Below, piece after piece: positions 6,892-17,166 of a stretch of 39,468 bases of DNA; the stretch's first letter is position 1, and each line of letters begins with the position of its first letter. The DNA is from DASSFZ01 sp036514635 (GTDB taxonomy: Bacteria; Chloroflexota; Anaerolineae; Fen-1058): the NCBI GenBank assembly GCA_036514635.1, contig DATBWU010000412.1, positions 1-39,468 on the forward strand. Direction: 5' to 3'. The notes under the pieces were generated by a model. It was not told the origin of the DNA. It did no database searches and saw nothing but the letters and a program-made list of their open reading frames with translations. The translations under genes were made by a program, and so were the position numbers.

Positions 6892-9632
6892 GGTCCCAGC
6901 ACCTCGATTTCTCCGAGAGATATATCCGGCTCGCCGTTCTCCGCAAGCGCGACGCGCAGCGCGTATCGGCCAGGCAGGAAATCGGGTGGCAGCCAGAAGG
7001 CGTAAACGTCGCGAACGATCTCGCCGGAGCGCCAGGCCGATGTCGGATACGCGCCGCCAACGGGAGGCGACACGATCTCGTTTGCCACCCGATCGTTTTC
7101 GGCGATCATGCGCGCTCTGACCGTCACACTTGCCGGCGCATCAATCTGGGCGCGCCAGAACAACGTCACGCGCGCGAAGTTGGGTCGCGCCAGAGTCGCC
7201 TGTTCAACCGACGCGCCGAGCAGCGCAAGGCCGCCCACACTCACATCGAGTGGCGTCTGAATGCCAAGCGAGTCGATCGAAGGCGGCGTAGACGGTCGTA
7301 TCACGCGCACGGGCAGGCTCAATTGTACACTATCGCCGACGATGCTCCCGGACGCATCGATGATGGGCGCGCGCCGGCCATCGCCAAGCGTGTACAGCCC
7401 TACTGAGAGGGTGTATTCGCCGGGCGGCGTGCCCGACAAGACGCGAATTACGTGATCGTCCCATACGTACTTGTCCAGCGGCCAGCGCGTCGACGGGAAA
7501 TCGCCGGGGTTCAGTTTGTCCGACTGCCCCCACAGCACCACCGCCGGGCGTGTGAGGTGGGCAAAGACTTGATAGTTGATCGGCACCGGGGCCGTCGCGT
7601 GCCAGTACAACGTCAGCGGAAGCACTTGCCCGGCTTCGACCTCGAGGCGCGGCAAATCGAAACCGAGCAACTCGATGTGATTGCCGAAGTTCGCCCACTG
7701 CTCGTTCGAGGCGGCGAGCGCCTGGCCGGCCGGCGAGGTGTATCGGAAACAAGTGTCGCACCGATCTAGGATGACGAGCCGCAAGACGAGGAAGCCGAGC
7801 GCAGCGAGGAGCAGATAGTTGGATAGACGGATAGTTGGATAGTTGGTTGGTTGGACAGGCCGGCGCAGCAGGAGCAGCACGCAAACGACGCCGAGGCTGG
7901 CGAGTGAAATCGCTCCACCTACGTCACGCGGCGGGGTCGAGCCGAAGTGTATGCCCAACGTGCGTGCTGAGGCAGGCACGTCGAATTGAATGAAGCCGTC
8001 GCCGCTCGATGGGCGCAGCGGAACAACCTCACCGTCCACCATGGCCTGCCAGCCCGGAAACGCGAACACGAAGAATCGCGCGGTGAAGGCGCTGCCCGAA
8101 GCGACTTCGTACTCCGCATCCAGGCCGCTCAGATGCACCGGGGTCACGCGAGCATTCGGAGCCGTGGCGTAATCGAAGCGGTCGATCGATTGGCCGTTAC
8201 GAAAGGCATCAATCACCGGTTGGGCCGGAGGCGGAACCTGGGCGACGGTGTGCGGCAGAAAATCACCGGTTGAAGTCGTGCCGAGGGCGACACCGCTCAA
8301 CTCGAAGTCGATGCTTCCGCGCGGTGACGGATCGCCGAAATCGGCATCCCAAAGCGGCGGATACATCGTCGGCAAGGCCGCAAAGAGTGTCAGACCAAGC
8401 ACGAGGGGACCGGCAATTTGCGGTCGAGAAGCGTAAAACGCAACCACGGAGAACACGGATTTCACGGATTGAAAGGACATCCGTGGCATCCGTGTGATCT
8501 GTGGTCGGGTGTGCACAAGTGACACGCTGCACGCGGCGCACATCGCGAGCGTGAACGAGGCCGGGCCGAGGAAGCGCCACGGGAATTGAATGTATGCAGC
8601 CGCCGGAGCGGCCTCCCACAGGCTCTGCGAGGCCGGTGTAATCAGCAGGATGAACGCGAGCGAGAGAAGCAGGAAGAACACGGCGATTCGCGCCGGTGCG
8701 CCCGAAATGCGCCGGAGTGCCATCAGAGCAGGCAGGGCCAGCACCCATTGAGCCAGGCCGAGATTGTAAATGAAGTGCGGCGTCGTCGCGCCGAGATCGA
8801 GCACAGGCGATGGCCGCAGGAGCGTGCCGAGGTCGATAAAGTGATTGCGAAAATCGAAGTGGCCTGGCCCGGCCACGTCGAGGCGAACAGCACCGCGCTC
8901 GGCAATGAAGGGCAGCCAGAAGATAGCGGTCAGTCCGACAGTGATCAGTACGGCAGTGAGATCGCGCGGCCACCGCCCCACCCCATCGACGAACACGCCT
9001 CGCCACAGGAGCCACGCAGCCAGCATTGCCCCGCCGATCAGCGCCATCAGGTTGTGACTGAACACAAGCGCCGCCAGCACGGCCGCCGCACGCCCGATCT
9101 GGCGCGGCGATTGGAGCGGGCGATCGAAGGCCCAAAAGACCCAGGGCAAAATGCCCAGCGCCAGGAACTCGGCCGCGTCACCGCGCATGAACGGATCGAC
9201 GAACAGCATATACGGCGAAAGCACGTAAACGGCAGACGCAACCACTCCCGCCGATGCGCCGTAATGCCGCCGCGCGAGCGCCAGCATGCCGAGCGAGGCC
9301 AACACAAACGCCAGCACGAGCATGGCCTTCATCGCAACGACGATGTCGAACCCCGGCGCAATCGAGATCACACTGGCCGCGAAATAGGCCAGCGGCGCGT
9401 AGTAGTTGAAGATGGGATAGCCGTAACCGTAATAGAAATCCGGCGCCCAGCGTGGATATTCGAACGGCCGCTCGGCCAACACCGATCGATACTCGGCTGC
9501 GCGGAAGACATGTAATTCGAGATCGGTGTGGCGCGGCAGGCCGGGTCGGGTGAGGAGGGGCAGCGCGGCGATCAACGCGATCAGGAGCGCCGTGACGAGT
9601 GGGGAATCTTTGGGATGAAGGACGAAAGACAA
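6888..9632 (-). CDS. PTPS-related polytopic membrane protein (GT-C-like)
   Basis: A large protein of about 914 residues with many transmembrane helices and a C-terminal soluble region of beta-sandwich character. The N-terminal part, from the RHTDLELHVFRA segment to the FNYYAPLAYF motif and the following PFMRGD segment, is typical of the 6-pyruvoyl-tetrahydropterin-synthase-related membrane family (PF10131), which resembles GT-C glycosyltransferases; the true reaction is unknown. The start is uncertain. The frame is open back into sucD; I chose a TTG at 9632, with TTG at 9704 or 9575 as alternatives, because the 5' region is a dispersed repeat. Two further repeats are carried in frame (7814-7854, 8443-8505). 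Confidence 0.85.
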   Translation of the reverse strand: MSFVLHPKDSPLVTALLIALIAALPLLTRPGLPRHTDLELHVFRAAEYRSVLAERPFEYPRWAPDFYYGYGYPIFNYYAPLAYFAASVISIAPGFDIVVAMKAMLVLAFVLASLGMLALARRHYGASAGVVASAVYVLSPYMLFVDPFMRGDAAEFLALGILPWVFWAFDRPLQSPRQIGRAAAVLAALVFSHNLMALIGGAMLAAWLLWRGVFVDGVGRWPRDLTAVLITVGLTAIFWLPFIAERGAVRLDVAGPGHFDFRNHFIDLGTLLRPSPVLDLGATTPHFIYNLGLAQWVLALPALMALRRISGAPARIAVFFLLLSLAFILLITPASQSLWEAAPAAAYIQFPWRFLGPASFTLAMCAACSVSLVHTRPQITRMPRMSFQSVKSVFSVVAFYASRPQIAGPLVLGLTLFAALPTMYPPLWDADFGDPSPRGSIDFELSGVALGTTSTGDFLPHTVAQVPPPAQPVIDAFRNGQSIDRFDYATAPNARVTPVHLSGLDAEYEVASGSAFTARFFVFAFPGWQAMVDGEVVPLRPSSGDGFIQFDVPASARTLGIHFGSTPPRDVGGAISLASLGVVCVLLLLRRPVQPTNYPTIRLSNYLLLAALGFLVLRLVILDRCDTCFRYTSPAGQALAASNEQWANFGNHIELLGFDLPRLEVEAGQVLPLTLYWHATAPVPINYQVFAHLTRPAVVLWGQSDKLNPGDFPSTRWPLDKYVWDDHVIRVLSGTPPGEYTLSVGLYTLGDGRRAPIIDASGSIVGDSVQLSLPVRVIRPSTPPSIDSLGIQTPLDVSVGGLALLGASVEQATLARPNFARVTLFWRAQIDAPASVTVRARMIAENDRVANEIVSPPVGGAYPTSAWRSGEIVRDVYAFWLPPDFLPGRYALRVALAENGEPDISLGEIEVLGP
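7814..7854. repeat. In-frame GGATAGTT tandem repeat in the PTPS-related gene
   Basis: A short tandem array of GGATAGTT and GGTT units that reads through without a stop. It encodes the hydrophilic segment between two membrane helices containing PTNYPTIRLSNY. It looks like a dispersed repeat captured as a loop. Confidence 0.6.
8443..8505. repeat. In-frame palindromic element in the PTPS-related gene
   Basis: ACCACGGAGAACACGGAT on one side pairs imperfectly with ATCCGTGTGATCTGTGGT on the other. It encodes a basic loop containing MPRMSFQSVKSVF between two membrane helices, without a frameshift or stop. It belongs to the same CCACGGAGA family as the element at 5778-5887. Confidence 0.72.
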
Positions 9633-9692
9633 AGCACGAAGGACTAGGGACGATAGACCAATGCCTTTGCCATTCGTCCTCGGTCGTTCGTC
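9612..9692. repeat. Dispersed GACGAAGGACGAA-type repeat at the gene start
   Basis: GATGAAGGACGAAAGAC on the left faces ATTCGTCCTCGGTCGTTCG on the right as an imperfect inverted repeat. It occupies the stretch between sucD and the PTPS-related gene and obscures the latter's true start. Confidence 0.55.
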
Positions 9693-9735
9693 AGAGAATC
9701 GCAAGCCGCTGTGTCTCCGTGGCAGAGGGGTGGTG

Positions 9736-10602
9736 CTAGGCCATTGCCCCGACGAGGTCAGGGATCGCTTCAGGGTGCTGCGCGACGCGCACGCCGACGG
9801 CTTCAAACGCGGCGATTTTCTCCGTGGCCGTCCCGGACCCGCCTTCCACAATCGCGCCGGCGTGCCCCATGCGCCGGCCCGGCGGCGCGGTGCGCCCGGC
9901 GATGAACGCCGTCACCGGCTTGGTCATTCGGGCCGCAATGAACTCCGCTGCGCGCTCTTCGTCCGTGCCGCCGATCTCGCCGATCAACACAACCTGATCC
10001 GTCAGCGGGTCTTCCTCAAACATCTCGAGCACGTCCATGAACGACGTGCCGTTAATCGGATCACCCCCGATGCCGACGCAGGTGCTCTGCCCCCTGTCGC
10101 GCTGCGATAAGGCCGCGATCACTTCGTAAGTCAGTGTGCCGCTGCGCGACACAATGCCGACGCTGCCCGGCCGGCAGATGTGGCCCGGAATGATGCCGAC
10201 CTTTGCTTCGCCGGGCGTGATCAGGCCCGGGCAATTGGGGCCGATCAGTCGCACGCCGTGCTGATCCAGATAGGCCCGCACGCGAATCATGTCGAGCACG
10301 GGAATGCCCTCTGAGATGCAGACAACCAAAGGAATGCCGGCATCCGCCGCCTCCAGCATTGCATCCGGGGCGAAGCGGGCCGGCACGTAAACGATCGAGG
10401 TGTTCGCGCCGGTGGCGTCTACCGCTTCTTTGCACGTGTCGAACACCGGTACGGTGGCGACCCACTCGCCGCCCTTGCCCGGCGTGACGCCGCCAACGAC
10501 GGTGGTTCCATATTCGAGCATCATATGCGTATGGAATTCACCTTCGCGCCCGGTGATGCCCTGCACCAGCAGGCGCGTGTTCTTGTTGACGAGGATGCTC
10601 AT
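9736..10602 (-). CDS. sucD: Succinate-CoA ligase, alpha subunit
   Basis: A 288-residue alpha subunit of succinyl-CoA synthetase, the substrate-level phosphorylation step of the TCA cycle. It shows the CoA-binding Rossmann domain (GITGREGEFHT at 15-25), GPNCPG at 121-126, and the phosphorylated histidine in GRRMGHAGAI (His247). The length matches the family. The ATG at 10602 is preceded by GGGGG; an in-frame TTG one codon earlier is less likely. It is separated from its partner sucC by a two-gene toxin-antitoxin-like insert, although all four genes are co-oriented and closely spaced. Confidence 0.96.
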   Translation of the reverse strand: MSILVNKNTRLLVQGITGREGEFHTHMMLEYGTTVVGGVTPGKGGEWVATVPVFDTCKEAVDATGANTSIVYVPARFAPDAMLEAADAGIPLVVCISEGIPVLDMIRVRAYLDQHGVRLIGPNCPGLITPGEAKVGIIPGHICRPGSVGIVSRSGTLTYEVIAALSQRDRGQSTCVGIGGDPINGTSFMDVLEMFEEDPLTDQVVLIGEIGGTDEERAAEFIAARMTKPVTAFIAGRTAPPGRRMGHAGAIVEGGSGTATEKIAAFEAVGVRVAQHPEAIPDLVGAMA

Positions 10603-10624
10603 CAAACCCCCATGCGCAGAAGGT

Positions 10625-10897
10625 CTACTTCTTTCCTTTGGCCTCGATCGCCCGCTCGATCCTTCCTGTCGCCTTTTTGCTCGCGGGAAGATGCTTACCT
10701 TTATCCGATATGAGACTGATTAGGCCGCGAATAACGGGCACCAATTCGACCGGAACCTCAACGACCGCTCGACGCCCGCTCGTGAACGCTGCTTCATCCT
10801 CGGCCACGGCATCTGCCTGAGTCTGGGCCTCGTAATGATCCAAAACGCGGCGGACGCGCTCTGCATTCCACCCCAGAGGATACCGATTGCGTTTCAT
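10625..10897 (-). CDS. Putative antitoxin-like small protein
   Basis: A 90-residue protein opening with NRYPLGWNAERVRRVLDHY and an acidic AVAEDEAAF segment. I recognise this pattern from small proteins encoded next to BrnT/DUF4258-like toxins, but cannot name a formal family. The C-terminus is Lys-rich and possibly extended. It overlaps the upstream toxin-like gene by four bases (ATGA), so translation is coupled. Antitoxin function is inferred from size, pairing and composition. Confidence 0.6.
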   Translation of the reverse strand: MKRNRYPLGWNAERVRRVLDHYEAQTQADAVAEDEAAFTSGRRAVVEVPVELVPVIRGLISLISDKGKHLPASKKATGRIERAIEAKGKK

Positions 10898-11184
10898 GTT
10901 TGCCTCCGTCTCCGTCGCCGATACGCGATCAAGGGCTTGCCTCGCAAGTCATACGCTGTGATCACAAAGACGCTCCCAGGCGTTGGATCGGACACGTAGA
11001 TCACGCGGAGATAACGCCCCGCTTCCGTCTGTCCGATTGCGACTCTGGCCCCCTCCTTACCTCGTCGATCTTCCCCTGGTCTCATCAATACTTCAGCCAC
11101 CTCATCCTCAGAAACGCTGTGTTTATAAATGTGGGGTAAGCCCGTTGCTGGGTCGACGTAAAACCGAAGCTTTCGAACAGCCAT
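10894..11184 (-). CDS. Putative BrnT/DUF4258-like toxin
   Basis: A 96-residue basic protein. The order FYVDP, HIYKHSVSEDEVAEVL, GQTEAGRYLRVIYV, VFVITAYDLRGK follows the BrnT/RelE-like ribonuclease toxin layout (helix with a KH motif, then a beta-sheet ending in an arginine-rich tail). The first ATG at 11190 is only two bases from GGAGG, so the ATG at 11184, eight bases away, is chosen. It is paired with the downstream antitoxin-like gene and sits between sucC and sucD. Confidence 0.62.
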   Translation of the reverse strand: MAVRKLRFYVDPATGLPHIYKHSVSEDEVAEVLMRPGEDRRGKEGARVAIGQTEAGRYLRVIYVSDPTPGSVFVITAYDLRGKPLIAYRRRRRRQT

Positions 11185-11217
11185 AAACATGGCCTCCGAA
11201 CCGGGCGTCAGAAGTTG

Positions 11218-12543
<1,326 letters not shown>

Positions 12544-12618
12544 GGATGCGCCTCCGTCGAGGAGTACGGGAACGGGCTGTGGGCGGCGTGGAGAACAACG
12601 TGTGGGATCACCGCCGTG

Positions 12619-12627
12619 ATTATAGCA
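12619..12627 (-). promoter_or_regulatory. sucC extended -10 promoter
   Basis: On the minus strand TGCTATAAT is an extended -10 element; the -35 region is poor. It lies about 75 bases upstream of the sucC GTG. Confidence 0.6.
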
Positions 12628-12686
12628 CGGCTTTGAATGACGAACCACTGCTTTTAAGAAGCTATCACGGCCGCGAAGATTTTCGG

Positions 12687-12908
12687 ACGCGGATACACGC
12701 AGATTCACGCTGATTTTGTTTTCATTCATCTGCGGTAATTGCTCACCGCCTGCATCGCCCGACGATGAATCGTCGGGCTAATCATACCAAGCCGGATAAA
12801 TCCGGCTCCGGCCCAAGCCAGCCTGCTTGAGCAGGCTCCGTGATTTCAGCGCGGAGATTTATCTCCGCGCGCAGGGCGTGAGCAGTTACCATCTGCGTTC
12901 ATCCGCGT
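12687..12908. repeat. Older palindromic element split by a nested insertion
   Basis: ACGCGGATACACGCAGAT on the left and ATCTGCGTTCATCCGCGT on the right are inverted halves of one element. They are separated by the insertion at 12735-12889. Removing that insert and one CATCTGCG copy restores a continuous palindrome. Confidence 0.7.
12735..12889. mobile_element. 155-bp hairpin-array element with 8-bp target duplication
   Basis: The ends GTAATTGCTCAC and GTGAGCAGTTAC are 12-bp inverted repeats (11 of 12 match). CATCTGCG flanks it at 12727-12734 and 12890-12897. The interior is a row of perfect short hairpins: CCCGACGATGAATCGTCGGG, GCCGGATAAATCCGGC, GCCTGCTTGAGCAGGC and CGCGGAGATTTATCTCCGCG. No ORF. 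The remaining sequence between sucC and the next gene holds nothing else recognisable. Confidence 0.82.
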
Positions 12909-12991
12909 GAGTCAGCGTCTAATGGATTTGGTTGAGGCGGGAAGCCGCGCTATCGATAGAGTGTGAATAGCCCCGGCGCGATTGCGCAGGT

Positions 12992-15900
12992 TCAGGGCGT
13001 CTCGGTCGCGGGTGGGAATACCACCACGCGCCCGTTGCCGGTATCGACGACGAGAATGTTGCCTTCCGGGTCGATGGCGATGCCGCTCGGCGCGGAGAAA
13101 CCGCTGAGATCCGCGCCCAGCTTGCCGAACGCGGCCAGATACTGACCCTGCGGGTCGAACACCAGGATTCGGCTACCGACCTGATCCGCGACGTAGATGC
13201 GATCGTCCGGGCCAATGCCCAGGTACGGCTTGCCGACTCTCGACTGGCCGAGGTCCGGCGCAGACAGGTCCAGCCAGCCTTCGATGTTCCACTTGCGCAG
13301 CGCCTGGCCATCCCGGCTGAAGACCTGAATGCGCCCGTTCCACGTATCGGCGACGGCGACTTCGCCTGCACTGTTCACGGCGACGCCGACCGGCTCGTCG
13401 AGGTTGCCGTCAAGCAGCCCGCCGCCGCCGAACTGCGTCAGGAATTGGCCGTCGCTATCGAAAACCTGCACGCGCTTGTTGCCGGTGTCGGCTACGTACA
13501 CGCGCCCATCCGAACTGACGGCGATACCGCGCGGGCCGAAGAATTTGCCTTCTGCGCCGGAGGCTTGCTGGTTCGAATCGCCGTAGCCGCCCCACAGTGC
13601 GATAAACTTGCCGTCAGCATCGAACTTCTGAACACGGCTGTTCCATAGATCGGCCACGTATACCGATCCGTCCGGCCCCACCGCCACGTCCCACGGCTCG
13701 TAGAACGTGCCGGGCGGCGGATTCCAATCGGGATTCAACGGATTGTTGTTCGGCGGCTCGCCGCTCCAGTTGCCAAACGACAAGACAAAGTTGCCATCCT
13801 GATCGAACTTCACGACGCGATGATTGTTCGAGTCGGCGACGTAGACCGACCCGTCGGGCGCAATCGCCATGCCGTGCGGCGATTGGAGCTGCCCGTTGCC
13901 CGATCCGGCCGAGCCGATCGCCCGGATCACCGGCACATCGCGCCAGCGCGACTGGTAGGGATCGCTCGCTAATGGCACGGGCACGCTCCCTTCACTCGTC
14001 GCCGTCGCCGAGCTGATCGCCTGATCCCAGACTTTGGCCGCCAGGTCTTTGCGAATGTACAGGCGGAAATCGGATTGATACGGCCAGTTTTGGCGCGTCA
14101 TGCGCTGGCCGGTGAGCCGGGCGTACAGTGCGTAATCGCGGAAGAACCAGATGTCCCAAAACGCGCTGAGGAGATCGCGTGTGCGCTGGTTGCAGCGCGC
14201 GTCGCCGTTGTCGCGCTCCTGCGCGTCGATTGCGCCGTCGCCATTCTCGTCGTAAGCCGCGTAGCGCACGACCGTGCCGTCGGGCTGTGTCAACACCTCA
14301 GGGCACTGCATGATTTCAGGGATGCGATTGTAATCGTAGGTCGGCCACCAAATGCGGTGAAACTGGAACCAGTAGTAGTTGCTCCCGACCGATTGATCGA
14401 CGGCTGCCCAGTTGTTTTCGCTCAGGATCATCACCGGCAAGTTGGCATCCGCGCGCGTCGGCGCTCCGCCGATGTAACGCTTGTTTGGGAAGTCACGCAA
14501 ATACCACTGCCACGGCCAGGTCGCTTCGGAATCGTACCCCACTTCGATCTCATTCGGCGTTCCGGTGAGTTTCTGCGACAACTGCTCGATCTCGGACAGC
14601 GCCACCTTCAGTCCCGGCCCGCCGTGCGCGAAGACGCCGAACTCGGTCGGATAGTCGTATTCCACGTAACTGAAGATCCACGCGGTATGCATCGTCAATA
14701 GCGACAACACGGCCACACCGGACAATCCGGCCATGTGCAAGACCGGCCGCAGCCCTGACCGCCGGAGCAGCAGGTATAACCCCGCCAGTGCGCCTCCGCC
14801 GACCAACAACCCGGAGAGCAGGCCACCGGCTGCATTCAACTGATCGAGGCTGGGGGCCGCCGCGCCGGATCGGGCGGCGCGCAGCATCGCGTCGAGCGAG
14901 CTGACCGCGGCGATCAGCGCCAGCACCAGGATCGGGACTAAGATCGCGGCCAGCCACTCGCGCCGGGCCAGCACGCCGCGCCAATCGATCTGATCGAGCC
15001 ATTCACCCAGCAGCCGCCCACCGATCAAGACCATCGGCACGGCCAGGTGCGTCTGGTGCCAAGGCATCTTCTCGCCCGCCGCCGTGAACCCGGCCCACAG
15101 CAGCACGGCAAACGTCATCAGCAGCGGCACGGATAATCGATCACTGCTATCTGGATTCTCCACCTTCAGCGTGTTCGATCGGCCCATCACGTAGCGGAAG
15201 CCAAAGTACACCAGGGCCACGATCGTCAGCAGCATCGGCAGGTACTCGTACATCAGCCCGATGAAGAAATGATAGCCTTCCGGCTGCGTGCCTCGATTGA
15301 CTGCCTGCTGCGCCAGCCAGTAGCCCAGCGACCCGACGAACCCCGTGCCGAGTCCGGTGCCGTTGGTGAAGACCGTGGTGAAGAACGTCACGCCGATCCC
15401 ACCAAAGAGGCCGACGGCGATCGGCCACACCTTCGAGTTCCACCACAGGCCGAGGCCCATCGCCAGACCCGCGAAACACGCGAACAAGAAGACCAGGCGC
15501 ACCACGTTGATCATGTTGGCCGGGTCCGACGGGAAATTGCCACTTGCGAAGAAGTACCCATCCACAAAGACTTCGGTGCGCGTGCCGCTGATCACGCCGT
15601 AGACGGTCGTCGTGCCGGCATCGGGGATGGCCTGATAGTTGTCGCCCACGCGCTGGTAGACCGCGCCGTAGTTCAGCACCGACAGCGCGGACGTGGAGAG
15701 CATGAAGAGAGACAGCCCGCCTAGAATGACCACCAGGCCCAGAGCCGGCGAGCGGCGCGCGGCGTCGGGCATCCAGCGGCGCAGGACGTAGAACGCTCCG
15801 CCGCCGATCAGTGCGCCGAATACGACCGAGATCGCGACGGGAATCAGGATATCGATGAGCGGGATCGCGCTGCCGTCCGGCGGCGGAGTCAATCGAAAAG

Positions 15901-16888
15901 TGCCGACGATGCGCACGCCGATGGCCAGGCCCACGCCCAACACGGCCAGGGCTGCCAGCAGCCCGACCATGCGAAGCCGCACTAACAGGATCACAAAGAC
16001 CGCGCCGATGGCAAGGAAAGGCGCTACAGCCAGGAGAGTCAGCACGAGGGGCGGCCCGGCAGCGGGCGGCGTCGCGGCGGACGGCTCTGCGGCAGGCGGG
16101 GGTGCAGCCGACGCGCCAATTGCACTCCTCAGCAAGAGCATCAAGATGCCCAGAATCAGAAGGCCCGCCGCCGCCAGCAGCCACGTCTTCACCATCGCTT
16201 CGCGGCCCATCTCGCGGGCGATCTCGATCACGGCGACGACGAGGACGAATGCGCCGAATACGGCAATGTAGATGAATGCCGCCTCCATCGTCACGTACAT
16301 CAGCGCGACCAACACGGCCAGCGCGTACAGCCACTTCGTCGCCCGATCGTGAAAGTAGGACAGCATGGCCCAGACCATGAGGACGGCGAATAAGGCCATG
16401 AACGGCTCGTCGCGGATGTAACGGGCGTGGTACAGCAGCATCGGTGAGATCAAGATCAGGAACGATGCGACGAGCGCGCCACGCCGGCCCAGCCAGCGCC
16501 GGAGCAGGATCGGCGCCATGACCAGCAGCACGCCGGAGAAGGCAGCCGGGATGCGAACGGTGAAATCGTCTGCGCCGAACATGGCGAAGCTCAACGCATC
16601 GAGCAGGAAGCGCAACATGCCGTGCATCAGCGGCGAGTGTGCATAACCGAAGCCCTGGTACAGCTCCCACGCATAACGCGCGTGCAGGCTCTCATCGTGG
16701 CTGATCGCGCGCGCGCCCAGGTCCCAGAAGCGCGTCAACACGGCCAACACGAAGAAAGCGACGTACAGCGCCGTCTCCCAGTTCACGCGCAGCAGCGACG
16801 ACACCGGCTTGTCCAACCCGGTCGTCTCGCGGGCAGCCTTGAGTTCATCGGCTGGGGTCTCTTGCACTTCAGTGATTACGGTTTGCAT
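12992..16888 (-). CDS. Agl23-type GT-C membrane protein fused to an NHL beta-propeller
   Basis: A 1298-residue protein. Residues about 38-760 are a polytopic membrane region of the TIGR03663 (Agl23-associated) type; the first outer loop has HDE at 64-66, the GT-C acidic dipeptide, and MHG at 88-90. A soluble domain follows, then about six NHL repeats from about 1000 to the end (for example GSVYVADSNNHRVVKFD), predicting a six-bladed extracytoplasmic propeller. The family often lies near DUF2298 (TIGR03662) genes, as here, and is linked to surface glycosylation; the reaction is unproven. The ATG at 16888 lacks a strong ribosome site. A Pro/Ala-rich linker lies at about 270-290. Confidence 0.88.
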   Translation of the reverse strand: MQTVITEVQETPADELKAARETTGLDKPVSSLLRVNWETALYVAFFVLAVLTRFWDLGARAISHDESLHARYAWELYQGFGYAHSPLMHGMLRFLLDALSFAMFGADDFTVRIPAAFSGVLLVMAPILLRRWLGRRGALVASFLILISPMLLYHARYIRDEPFMALFAVLMVWAMLSYFHDRATKWLYALAVLVALMYVTMEAAFIYIAVFGAFVLVVAVIEIAREMGREAMVKTWLLAAAGLLILGILMLLLRSAIGASAAPPPAAEPSAATPPAAGPPLVLTLLAVAPFLAIGAVFVILLVRLRMVGLLAALAVLGVGLAIGVRIVGTFRLTPPPDGSAIPLIDILIPVAISVVFGALIGGGAFYVLRRWMPDAARRSPALGLVVILGGLSLFMLSTSALSVLNYGAVYQRVGDNYQAIPDAGTTTVYGVISGTRTEVFVDGYFFASGNFPSDPANMINVVRLVFLFACFAGLAMGLGLWWNSKVWPIAVGLFGGIGVTFFTTVFTNGTGLGTGFVGSLGYWLAQQAVNRGTQPEGYHFFIGLMYEYLPMLLTIVALVYFGFRYVMGRSNTLKVENPDSSDRLSVPLLMTFAVLLWAGFTAAGEKMPWHQTHLAVPMVLIGGRLLGEWLDQIDWRGVLARREWLAAILVPILVLALIAAVSSLDAMLRAARSGAAAPSLDQLNAAGGLLSGLLVGGGALAGLYLLLRRSGLRPVLHMAGLSGVAVLSLLTMHTAWIFSYVEYDYPTEFGVFAHGGPGLKVALSEIEQLSQKLTGTPNEIEVGYDSEATWPWQWYLRDFPNKRYIGGAPTRADANLPVMILSENNWAAVDQSVGSNYYWFQFHRIWWPTYDYNRIPEIMQCPEVLTQPDGTVVRYAAYDENGDGAIDAQERDNGDARCNQRTRDLLSAFWDIWFFRDYALYARLTGQRMTRQNWPYQSDFRLYIRKDLAAKVWDQAISSATATSEGSVPVPLASDPYQSRWRDVPVIRAIGSAGSGNGQLQSPHGMAIAPDGSVYVADSNNHRVVKFDQDGNFVLSFGNWSGEPPNNNPLNPDWNPPPGTFYEPWDVAVGPDGSVYVADLWNSRVQKFDADGKFIALWGGYGDSNQQASGAEGKFFGPRGIAVSSDGRVYVADTGNKRVQVFDSDGQFLTQFGGGGLLDGNLDEPVGVAVNSAGEVAVADTWNGRIQVFSRDGQALRKWNIEGWLDLSAPDLGQSRVGKPYLGIGPDDRIYVADQVGSRILVFDPQGQYLAAFGKLGADLSGFSAPSGIAIDPEGNILVVDTGNGRVVVFPPATETP

Positions 16889-16920
16889 GGTGGCTTCTCA
16901 CAAGTTGCGTATGATCAAAC

Positions 16921-17009
16921 GAGGCAGCGGATGCCTTCGGCACAACGAATAAACAAATGCCGCCAGCGGTATCCGTTTACGGGAGCACTGCACCGCATGT
17001 GTTCGTTGC
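16921..17009 (+). repeat. AACGAATAA repeat, copy A
   Basis: It starts GAGGCAGCGGATG, contains AACGAATAAACAAATGC and GGTAT, and ends TTCGTTGC. A diverged copy lies inverted at 19084-19171, so the two flank the gene between them. Confidence 0.6.
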
Positions 17010-17020
17010 TTTACCGTTTC

Positions 17021-17166
17021 TGGCTCTTTCGGGTTCGGCGGGGAATCTCACCGCGAAGACGCCAAGAGCGCAAAGTATTGTAGGAAAACTTGGCGTCCGC
17101 CTGCCCCGCTTCTTTTTGCGGGGTCGCGCCTTTGCGGTTCAATTCCCGCCAGAGTCGGGAGAGCCC
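17021..17166. mobile_element. 146-bp element inserted in the 3' end of a GT-C gene
   Basis: The ends are inverted: TGGCTCTTTCGGGTTCGG faces CCAGAGTCGGGAGAGCC. GTTTC occurs on both sides (17016-17020, 17168-17172). The interior is a palindrome of the CACCGCGAAGACGCCAAGAG type. The right 30 or so bases match the element at 27978-28144 almost exactly. It supplies the last codons and the stop of the adjacent gene. Confidence 0.75.

Noticed and set aside
8586..9515. 309-codon plus-strand frame opposite the PTPS-related gene
   Set aside because: Gln/Arg-rich shadow frame antisense to membrane helices.
9633..9851. N-terminal extension of the PTPS-related gene into sucD
   Set aside because: It would overlap SucD by over 100 bases and reads through a dispersed repeat; the added residues are not membrane-like.
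12544..12729. Upstream in-frame extension of sucC
   Set aside because: It covers the promoter and a repeat; GTG at 12543 has GGAGG at seven bases and gives the standard SucC N-terminus.
12735..12889. CRISPR array
   Set aside because: The short hairpins differ in sequence and have no regular spacers or constant repeat; terminal inverted repeats and a target duplication mark it as a mobile element.
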